Assembly: GCA_037447655.1 (NCBI GenBank)
Contig: JBBHKE010000550.1
Location: 1-11,423 of the forward strand
Direction: 5' to 3'
Length of the DNA stretch: 11,423 bases
Source of the DNA: Zygnema cylindricum
Lineage: Eukaryota > Streptophyta > Zygnematophyceae > Zygnematales > Zygnemataceae
A program made the position numbers and the translations under genes. Below are positions 1-7,300 of this stretch, in pieces. How positions within the stretch are numbered: the first letter of the stretch is position 1; the number at the start of each line of letters is the position of its first letter. Below the pieces are notes generated by a model. That model was not told where the DNA came from. It did not search any database and saw only the letters and a list, made by a program, of their open reading frames with translations.

Positions 1-131
1 GATACGATATATTGGCGATATATCGCGATAATTTGAAATTCGATATATCGAAGCGATATATCGATTATCGGGTACCTGAAATTCGATATATATTGAATAT
101 CGGCAATGGGTCCTCGATACCCAACACTAGC
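1..131. repeat. Degenerate cgatatatcg-rich repeat block
   Basis: The block is built from overlapping variants of the palindromic core cgatatatcg and contains two copies of tgaaattcgatatat (about 34-48 and 77-91). It ends in a non-repetitive stretch around 105-131 that runs into LTR sequence at 132. No open reading frame or RNA gene is visible. The related LTR at 3017 onward has about 200 bp of different sequence at the equivalent place, so this block either inserted into or replaced the start of the old 5' LTR. The left boundary lies outside the window, and no target duplication can be checked. Confidence 0.6.
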
Positions 132-453
132 TGGCACCATGATTTGATCCTTGTACCTACCGTCCGTCAAAATAGCCGGAGCCGTTAACTTTATCCTATA
201 GCCTATGAACACTGCTATGATGTATATGGTACCATAGACATTTAAATGTGTACACGCCGAAGATTCTATTTACGTGATATAACGGAATCTTAAGCATAAA
301 ACCCACTATATCTTATATAACGTACGAAATAAATATTACAGACATTTATTTCGACATTCCGAATCAAAAACCGACTTTGATCGACGGCCATTGTGTGAGC
401 CGAGATATTGAAATCGCCGCCTTGGCGGTTTTTAGATGCCTACACTCCGGATG

Positions 454-462
454 ACACGTGGC
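454..462 (+). promoter_or_regulatory. ABRE/G-box ACACGTGGC in old LTR
   Basis: ACACGTGGC is a textbook plant bZIP/bHLH binding core. It is retained at the matching place of the other plus-strand LTR (9759-9767) and altered to ACATGTGGC in the inverted copy near 2680. It lies about 240 bp upstream of the TATA-like motif at 701-709, a reasonable U3 enhancer position. Binding is inferred from the motif only. Confidence 0.4.
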
Positions 463-700
463 AACATTTTACGAGTTTACGGAATCTCTGGAGTGCACGA
501 TAACAAGTCAAGATGTGAAAGATGTCACAGTTATGGCCATGCCGAACAAATGCCGTAGAGAATGTATTTCGACACTTATACTTTTATGTACGGTAAAATC
601 GTGTGATTAGTACCGTACTTCAATAGTAGAGGGTTTAGAGAGGGGTTTAGGACTTGGAAAAAATAGTAGGTAGTTGCCTCTCTCCCGGAGTGCTTTTGAA

Positions 701-709
701 TTTATATGC
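701..709 (+). promoter_or_regulatory. Candidate TATA box of old LTR
   Basis: TTTATATGC is conserved between this LTR and the inverted LTR (2427-2435 on the minus strand). In the LTR copy ending at 10344 it is altered to TTTATTGG next to a deletion of about 40 bp. The young element has ACTATAAAGG on the minus strand at the same relative place. Transcription would start about 30 bp downstream, giving an R-U5 of roughly 340 nt. Confidence 0.35.
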
Positions 710-1075
710 AATCTTTCGCATGCCATAACTAACTACTTAGGAGAGCAAATTTAGTGATTCTTTTTGGTGTGGACTCACGCGAGTCTAGGATACACAAGCA
801 TGTAGTAGGTTAGAAATTTTTCCCTCCAGGGTGGCTGCATTTATAAGGGAAAGTCAAAGTGGGGGAATGTGTCCAAATACTCATATTCTAACATTGCACT
901 CTGTTGGGGAACTGACAACACACATTGTCTTCTTTCACATGGGTGAAGCTCTATTCAGGTTATGACTGTCAAGGTGTCAATCATTTGGGTTTGTATCAAC
1001 TTAGATTCGAAACTATCTATATAAGCTCCTTTGGATCTGCGATTTCTGTGGAGAAATGGAGGTCACATAATTTCA

Positions 1076-1090
1076 GGTTATGGGCCCACC
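1076..1090 (+). other. Primer-binding site for half tRNA-iMet (old element)
   Basis: GGTTATGGGCCCACC follows the LTR end TTTCA with no spacer. It is the reverse complement of the plant initiator tRNA-Met stretch GGUGGGCCCAUAACC, which covers the 5' anticodon stem, the CAU anticodon and the start of the 3' stem; the next base (A) also matches, giving 16. The usual plant copia PBS, which pairs with the tRNA 3' end (TGGTATCAGAGC type), is absent. Priming from an internally cut tRNA is the mechanism known for Drosophila copia and yeast Ty5. The PBS includes the gag ATG at 1080. Confidence 0.8.
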
Positions 1091-2058
1091 ATCTAGGGTG
1101 CCTATGGTTGATGGAACAGACTTCACTTATTGGGGATTCATGATGGAGGGGTTGCTTTTCGAAAAACACTTATGGGGAATTGTTTTGGGAATAGTGAGGT
1201 GTCCGCCACTAAGCTTTGGTGGAACTCACTATGGAGATTTATCTGGGGCTTCCCAGAAAACCAAACAGAGTTCATGTGCAACGGAAAGTGAAAGGGAAAA
1301 TATTGCCATAGAAGTGGGAAAATGGGAGAAGGGGAAAGGAACACCTATGGTGAGGGGAGCTATGATCTCGGCTACGGTTCCACTTGTAAGGGGTATAACT
1401 AAACAAAAAACTGAAAAAAAATGACGGTAATAGTTGGGAGTTTAAAAACACTATAGCAAAACATCTCATACTTAGAAACGTGTCTAGTTCTATAGCTATC
1501 ACACTTATAGCCTTAACCAAATCTTCACAAATCAGAGAAGCACTAATTAAGAATTATAAGAGTGAGACTATACAAGAGCACCAGTTAGTAAAACAAAAAA
1601 TAGAGGCCTATGTTTATAAAGGCGTTAGCATGATAGAGTTTTGCAATGGTATTGCTGCATTATATGTTGAGTTTGCTAGTGCAGGATATGTAGAATCTGA
1701 GGTGAGAAAGATTAACACACTAATCATGAAACTTCCAGATGAGTACGAAAACATCATTAACCGTATGCATGGAATGGATTACTTCTAATGGAATCGGAGC
1801 ACTACCATGGGGATGATTCTTAATAGGGAAAGCACTTTGGGGCTTCATATAGGAAGTGATAGGATGATAGCACTAACAGCTAGTGGTGACTGGCACAAGC
1901 GTGATAAGAGGAATGATGGTGACTAGCGGAAGCGTGACGAGAGGAAGAAAGATAAAGATAAACCTTATTGAAACTTCAATGGAAAAAGAGGAAGAAGAAA
2001 AGAAAGGGGAGCTTTGAAAGGAGGGGTTTGCTTATTTTGTAGGGAACCGAGTCACTAT
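1080..2058 (+). pseudogene. gag: Decayed gag of old copia-type element, truncated in zinc knuckle
   Basis: The first 114 codons (1080-1424) start at the PBS ATG with MGPPSRVP and keep DG-DF-YW, MMEG-LFEKHLWGIV and RCPP in common with the start of the intact Gag at 8794. A frame change around 1390-1425 leads into the frame of 1426-2058. That frame holds the rest of the capsid-like region, including residues 1480-1788 that resemble KLPEEYENIINR of the intact copy, and then a basic tail. In-frame stops occur at 1786, about 1924 and about 1968. The last codons give the start of a CCHC knuckle (CLFC-REPS-H) and are cut off at 2058, where an inverted LTR begins. Protease and pol are absent. It is non-functional, and identity to the young Gag is moderate, so it is an older member of the same lineage. 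Confidence 0.85.
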
Positions 2059-2830
2059 TGAAATTCTGTGAGGTCTATTCCCCCACAGAATTCCCAAATC
2101 TAAAGAAGCTTGCCTAGATAGCGCCGACTCTAAGTTGATACAAACCCAAACGACTGACACCATGACAGTCAAAACTCCAATAAAACTTCATCTCTGTGAA
2201 AAAAGAATTTCTCTGTGCTCTGTTCCCCAACAGAGTGCAAAGTTAAAATATGAGTATTTGGACACATTCCCCCACTTTGATTTTCCCTTACAAATGTTGG
2301 AACCCTGGCAAGCAAAATCTCTAACCGACTACACGCATGTGTACCCTGGACTCCCCTAAGTCCATACCAAAAAGTATATCTGAATTTTCTCCCTTGAGCA
2401 GCTGGTTATGGCTCGCCAAAGATGGCATATAAATCCAAAAGCACTTTGGGAGAGAGGCGACTACCTACTATTTTTCTAAGTCCTAAACCCCTCTCTAAAC
2501 CCTCTACTACTGAAGTACGGCACCAATCACAAGATTTTACCGTACATAAAAGTACAAGTGTCGGAGTACTTTGTGTACGGCATTTGTACGGCATGTCCAT
2601 ATCGGTGACATCTATCACATCTGCACTTGTTATCTTGACTCTGGAGATTTCGTAAACCCGTAAGATGTTGCCACATGTCATCCGAAGTGGCGGCGTGAGA
2701 AAAAACGCCAAAACGCCCTTTCCGTGATATCGGCTCTTACCATGGCCGTTCGATGAACACCAACTTTTAAGTATAGCCGTGGAAACAAATGTATCGCACA
2801 TTTGTTTCGTGCGGTACCCTAATTCTAACT
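2059..2830 (-). repeat. Inverted LTR (minus strand) inserted in gag, U3 end lost
   Basis: Read on the minus strand this is the same LTR type as 132-1075, ending ..CACAGAATTTCA at 2059. The U5 terminus is intact and abuts gag codons, so this end is a genuine integration junction of a 3' or solo LTR. Homology to the other LTRs is clear to about 2815 and faint to about 2915. No PBS follows the U5 end, as expected if it faces target DNA. The expected 5-bp duplication of ACTAT is not found beyond its other end, and the TGTTGAAA start is missing, so the U3 end was deleted. It keeps a TATA-like GGATTTATATGC (minus strand, 2425-2436) and a perfect 9-bp terminal hairpin (2062-2092). Confidence 0.75.
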
Positions 2831-3001
2831 AAAACTAAAACGGCATGCGAAACAAAATGTGTGATCTACAAGATGTAATGTTTATTTCGGCTCATCTACT
2901 ACACTTATTTACACACGAGGGTATTCGCTTAATGTTTTATAAGGAGAAAAGAAAGAAGAAAAAAAAATGTAGTTTGTAGGAGTTGAAAATAAAAGTAGAC
3001 T
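2831..3001. other. Unassigned AT/purine-rich stretch with probable deletion junction
   Basis: There is no gene here. The first part may be highly diverged U3 of the inverted LTR (gccgaaat-like block near 2890-2900). Positions 2941-2967 are almost pure purine on the plus strand. Somewhere in this stretch the inverted LTR must give way to the 3' end of the old plus-strand element, so it probably holds the breakpoint of the deletion that removed pol. I cannot place it exactly. Confidence 0.4.
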
Positions 3002-3016
3002 AGAAAATATAGGGAG
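3002..3016 (+). other. Polypurine tract of old plus-strand element
   Basis: AGAAAATATAGGGAG lies immediately before TGTTGAAA at 3017. The intact young element has the parallel arrangement on the minus strand (AATTAAGGGGAG followed by TGTTGAAA), so this is read as the plus-strand primer tract and defines the start of the 3' LTR. Confidence 0.6.
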
Positions 3017-3477
3017 TGTTGAAATTCATGTATTTTTTAGGTCTGAATAGGAAATATAAAAGGAGAAAGTCAGTAAAGGCAACCTACTTCTCGCTCCACG
3101 TTTTATTCCCCGTACTTGTTGCAATCACTAAAGACTAAAGAGAGAGATAGAACCATGGCAACCAATGTTGTCCAAAGAGACAAATAATATGCTAAATACT
3201 TAGTCTGTACAAAAAATGGGTTGCCGGCACCATGATTTGATCTTGGTACCTATCGTCCGTCAGAATAGCCGGAAGCCGTTTGCTTTATCCTTTGTCTAAG
3301 AACACTGCTAAGATATATATGGTACAATAGATATTTAAATGTGTACACGCCGAAGATTATATTTAACTGATAGAACGGAATCTCAAAGTATAGAACCCAC
3401 TATACCTTATATACCGTACGAAATAAATGTTACGGGCATTTATTTCGACAGTCCGTATCAAAAGCAGACTTTGATTG
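3017..3477 (+). repeat. 3' LTR of old element, first part (U3), split by young insertion
   Basis: It begins TGTTGAAA after a polypurine tract. From 3222 it aligns with the old 5' LTR from about 132, and it is interrupted after GATTG at 3477 by the young element. Homology resumes at 9684: the pre-insertion reading ctttgattgacggcc matches ctttgatcgacggcc at 375-389. The first 205 bp (3017-3221) have no counterpart in the window. They contain a TATA-like AAATATAAAAGG (3052-3063) and an ATG in good context (accATGG, near 3154) that opens only a 10-codon frame. Total LTR length without the insertion is about 1117 bp. Confidence 0.75.
3473..3477. other. Target-site duplication GATTG, left copy
   Basis: GATTG directly precedes the LTR start TGAAATTC at 3478 and recurs directly after the LTR end CAACA at 9684-9688. 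Five-base duplication is normal for Ty1/copia integrase. Confidence 0.92.
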
Positions 3478-3942
3478 TGAAATTCTGTGGTCTCCATTGA
3501 CCCACAGAATGAGCAGCCTATGTAAAGCCTCTAGGATAATATTTGCCCCTTCTACTTTCCCGCTGAATAAGCGCCGCCCAGGCACACAAATATTCTGACC
3601 ACTCTCACCCTTGTGAGGACAAGACTCCCCTGAGTCAAACGCAAAAAGAATCACTGAATTTGCTCACCCGAGCAGTAAGTTATGGCTGGTCAAAGATGAC
3701 CTTTATAGTTACAAGCTCTCTTAGAGAGAGAGGTACCTAAATATTACTAAGTCTCGGTCTGCCTACTCACGACTACCTACTATTAAACCCTAGTCCAATA
3801 GGAACACTATAAAGTACAAGAAGGTACAATGGGCGATGTACTTATTGTACAACTATTGTACGACAAGGTCTACAAGGTGACACCTGTCATATCGGAAGCC
3901 ATGGTTCTTCCTCCCATCTTCTCCGGTATCAAATAATGTGGC

Positions 3943-3952
3943 GCCACGTGGC
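3943..3952. promoter_or_regulatory. Perfect G-box GCCACGTGGC in 3' LTR
   Basis: This is a 10-bp palindrome with the CACGTG core recognised by plant bZIP and bHLH factors. It is identical in the 5' LTR at 9264-9273. Relative to the ACTATAAAGG motif it lies about 240 bp upstream on the minus strand, matching the spacing in the old LTRs. Function is inferred. Confidence 0.4.
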
Positions 3953-4151
3953 ACCGCGTGACGCTATATCCGTATGCCGCCGAAAAGCTCACTTCGCGTG
4001 GCGGCTTTAATGCCGGCCGTCCGATCAAAACATATTTTACACGGTTCAGATTCGCGTACATGCAGAAATTGCTCATTTTGGTTAGTCTGTTGTTAATTAG
4101 CTGTTTCGTTAATGTTTATATATTTATGAAACCCGTCACGTGTATCGTTTC

Positions 4152-4226
4152 GTAACGCCTTAATGGTCAAGGCGTTAGGCTATAAAGAGTCTAGAGGTCA
4201 CAGGTTCAAATCTAGACCTAGGCATC
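4152..4226 (+). repeat. tRNA-like (SINE head) segment inside 3' LTR
   Basis: On the plus strand, antisense to the retrotransposon, the segment reads like a decayed tRNA gene. A D-arm/A-box-like GCCTTAATGGTCAAGGC (about 4157-4173) is followed by GTTAGGCT and then a B-box GGTTCAAATCT (4203-4213) that fits GWTCRANNC. A-to-B spacing of about 40 bp is normal for tRNA genes. GTCTAGA and TCTAGAC flank the B-box as a 7-bp inverted repeat, so this is not a normal T-arm and not a working tRNA. The best explanation is the 5' head of a tRNA-derived SINE carried in the LTR. The SINE's 3' end cannot be placed. Confidence 0.5.
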
Positions 4227-4368
4227 ATTATATCCAAAATACCCTTATCTGCAAAATCTGCCACTTTCTAAATATGGCGGCAGCCATGGCGCGCCTTTGA
4301 TCCTCACTCTCTTTCTTTAAAACAAAACTAAAATAGGGAAGTGAACTATTAATTACCTCTTTTCAACA

Positions 4369-4382
4369 CTCCCCTTAATTCC
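4369..4382 (-). other. Polypurine tract of young element
   Basis: The minus strand reads GGAATTAAGGGGAG and then the LTR start TGTTGAAA. The tract sits between the gag-pol stop codon (TAG at 4384-4382) and the LTR with no extra spacer, so there is essentially no 3' untranslated internal region. Confidence 0.85.
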
Positions 4383-7300
4383 TAGTCACTTTTCAATTTT
4401 AATCCACAGTTTTCTCTGCAATAAATCAACTTAGGGGAAGGCACTGCTTTTGTCATCATGTCTGCAATCATTTCTCTATCAGTTTTATGAACCAGTTTAA
4501 TAATTTTATTTTCTACCTTCTCTCTGACAAAGCTTAGTCTAATATCCATATGCTTAGCTTTGAAGTGATGTTTCGGATTAGCTGCAATAGAGATAGCAGC
4601 TTGATTATCACAAAAAACATTTTGAGTTCCAGACTTCATGAACCCAAGTTCTTCAAGAAGGGATTTAACCCACATTAATTCTTTGGTGGCAGCACAGGAA
4701 GCCATGTATTCAGCCTCCATAGTGGACTGAGCAACTACTTTTTGTTGCTTGCTACTCCAACAACATGCACCGGATCCAATTTGCAACACATATCCAGTCG
4801 TACACCTCCTTAAAGGCACATCTCCATAACTGGCATCACTCCAAGTGGTGATGTCAGTGTGCTCCCCTCCCAAATGCAACCATAATTCCCTTGTCCCCAC
4901 GAGATACCTCATCACCCTTTTGGCAGCCTCCCAATCTCTCTTTCTTGGTTCATTTAGATTTCTACTAAGGACACCTACAGCTGCAGCTATATCCGGACGG
5001 GTACAGTTCATAAAATAAATTAAACTGCCTATAATCTGCCGATAAGGGATATTTTCCATAAATTTTCTTTCTATCTCGTCCATCTCATCATTAATGATGA
5101 ATATTCCTCCCTTTTCACTCCCCTCACTCACTTTCTTCAAATCCATGGGAGTAGTACATCCGTTTGCTTTCTCCATTTGAAATTTTTCTAGCATATTACC
5201 GATTGCTTCTTTTTGAGTGAGTCTTATAATTCTATTCTCTCTATCTCTCTCCATCTGAATTCCCAAAATGTACTTTGCTTCGCCAAGATCTTTCATATCA
5301 AAACTGCTTCTAAGATCCCGTTTTAGTTTGTTAATTTTATCTAAGGACTTGCTTAAGACCAACAAATCATCCACATAAATAGCAATAAATATCACTCCAT
5401 TCTCATCCTCAAATAAATATATAGAGTGATCTGAACTAATTCTGATATACCCCAAACCGGTCAGAAATTCGTCGAGCTTTATATTCCACTGTCGCGGGGC
5501 TTGCTTAAGCCCATAGAGTGATTTTATCAGTTTGCAAACTTTGTTTTCTTCCCCACTTTCCATGAATCCTTCCGGTTGCCTCATGTAAATTTCTTCTTCC
5601 AACTCTCCGTGCAAAAAGGCAGTTTTAATATCCATCTGGTGGATTTCCATATCCTCCGCTGCGGCTATACTTAAAAGGATTCTAACAGAAGGAAATCTGA
5701 CTACAGGTGCAAAGGTTTCTTCGTAGTCTATCCCCTCTTTCTGTGTATAACCTTTTGCAACTAACCTAGCTTTGTACCTCTCAATGGTATTATCCGGGTT
5801 TAATTTAAGTTTAAACACCCACTTACATCCGATCGGTTTTCGGTCCGGTGGACAATCTACCAACTCCCATGTATTGGCTTCCATGATAGAGGCCATTTCT
5901 TCATTTATAGCTGTGATCCACTGGCTACTTTCTGGAGTGTTTATGGCCTCTAAGTATGTTTGAGGTTCATCTGGGTGAGACATCTTTGTGAGTTGGTTAT
6001 TTACTTGTCTTTCTTGAAGTCGTTTACTACTTCTTCTTCCCCCTTCAAAATCGGACGCTGGTATGGAAGGCATTCTTGGGTTTCGTTTTGGGAAATTTTC
6101 AGCTTCCCTATCTTCCAATTCCGGTGTCTCATCAAGTTCCTCATAGGTTTCCACTTCGTATTGTGGCGTTGCCTCGGATGTTGTCCTTTCCTCCTTCTCC
6201 TTTGGTAGATCTGCAGATTTTTCTTTTTCTCCCTCTTCCTTCTCTTCATTTTCAAAGTCAAAGTCAGAAAACTGATCCGTTTCAAATCTGATTTTGACTT
6301 CCTTATTATATTTGAATGGATCAATGGACTTCTCTTCATTCATCACCACTTTGTGTTTTACCAAAATTATATCTCTCTTTTTCAAGTCATACACTCGGTA
6401 TCCTTTTGTGCTCTCATCATATCCTACAAGATATCCTGGTTTCCCTCTTCCCTCTAACTTCCATTTAGTCTTATCGGAATCCAAACTGTAGACTTGACTT
6501 CCGAACACTCTCAAACTAGACAAATCAGGCTTTCTTCCTGTCCACCTCTCATACGGAGTTTTCTCTTTATTTGCTGAAGTTAGGACTCTATTTTTGATGA
6601 AATTAGCATAATTCATAGACTCAGCCCAAAACTGCAGCCCTATCCTCTTATCACTTAACATACTTCTGGACATATCTCCTAAAGTTCTATTCACTCTTTC
6701 TGCTACCCCATTTTGTTCCGGATTATAGGGAACAGTTTTCTCATGATGAATTCCTTCTTCTTTAAGATATTCTTCAAAATCCCTTGAGGTGTATTCTTTC
6801 CCATTATCACTTCTTATCTCTTTTATTGAGGTTTCATGTAGCTTTTCACTCCATACTTTATACTCTTTGAAACATCTTAATACCTCTGACTTATGTCTGA
6901 GAAAGTATACCTTCGTGTATCTAGACCAATCATCTGTGATAGTTAACATCCATCTTTTCCCCCCATGTGAGGCATACCTAGCAGGTCCCCAAACATCAGT
7001 GTGAACTAGATCTAATACTTTCTCTATCCTAAATGTGGTTGCCTTTGGAAATGGAAGTCTATGAATCTTCCCTTGGGCACATCCACTACAATCATCAAAG
7101 GTCTCATCATCTTCAAAAGTAATACCCTCCACTATTCCATTTTTCTTCATTTTCTTTAATCTATCTAGATGCACATGCCCCAACCTTTTATGCCAAAGCA
7201 TCATCTCACTTGCACACGAGTAGAGAACACTCTTTTCATTGCAAAGTACAATTCTGAACATTCCTTGACTGCCCTTCTCAGCTATGAAATAAACCTCATT

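Larger units (their letters stand above)
132..1075 (+). repeat. 5' LTR of old copia-type element, 5' end missing
   Basis: The sequence aligns by eye along its length with 3222-3477 plus 9684-10344, and in reverse complement with 2059-2830, with roughly one base in six different. It ends in ..TTTCA directly before a primer-binding site and gag, which makes it the upstream LTR of a plus-strand element. Visible elements are an ABRE/G-box (454-462), a telo-box-like AGGGTTTAG tract (around 628-651), a TATA-like TTTATATGC (701-709) and a terminal hairpin (1044-1070). The true U3 start (TGTTGAAA type, as at 3017) is not present; homology begins at ggcaccatgatttg. Small reading frames inside it are chance. 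It is old and probably inactive. Confidence 0.8.
3478..4368 (-). repeat. 3' LTR of young element
   Basis: The 891-bp LTR reads TGTTGAAAAGAGG.. to ..CAGAATTTCA on the minus strand. It differs from 8799-9683 at eight bases plus six extra bases near 4240. Visible parts are the terminal hairpin (3482-3510), an ACTATAAAGG TATA-like motif on the minus strand (3700-3709), a telo-box AAACCCTA (3785-3792), a perfect G-box GCCACGTGGC (3943-3952), a second CACGTG (4137-4142) and a tRNA-like segment (4152-4226). The short frame at 3870-4076 (minus) lies wholly inside the LTR and resembles nothing I know; it is treated as chance. Confidence 0.93.

Noticed and set aside
1-131. CRISPR-like array because of repeated cgatatatcg
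   Set aside because: Repeats are short, irregular and overlapping with no uniform spacers, and the setting is eukaryotic.
628-654. Interstitial telomere repeat
   Set aside because: Only two imperfect AGGGTTTAG units are present and they are shared by all old LTRs; it is better read as a telo-box promoter motif.
2406-2801. 131-codon minus-strand frame between 2406 and 2801
   Set aside because: It lies inside the inverted LTR, and the aligned positions of the other two old LTRs do not keep it open. It has no recognisable motif.
132-2830. Mutator-like transposon with long terminal inverted repeats that captured a gag fragment
   Set aside because: The left arm is followed by a PBS and in-frame gag and the right arm ends at a canonical LTR terminus, so two opposed LTRs explain it without a DNA transposon.
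3430-3654. Minus-strand frame starting MILFAFDSGESCP, duplicated at 8778-8975
   Set aside because: It spans the R-U5 part of the LTR and the insertion junction; it is repeated only because the LTR is repeated.
3870-4076. Frame of 68 codons inside both LTRs (also 9191-9397, minus strand), nearly identical in the two copies
   Set aside because: Identity is explained by the LTRs being young duplicates. The old LTRs have no counterpart, and no domain or biased codon use is visible.
4152-4226. Functional tRNA gene
   Set aside because: No acceptor stem can be drawn and the T-arm pairing is replaced by GTCTAGA/TCTAGAC; only the promoter-like boxes and D-arm survive.
6001-6339. Lys/Arg-rich 112-codon minus-strand frame overlapping gag-pol
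   Set aside because: It is an out-of-frame shadow of the charged integrase-RT linker.
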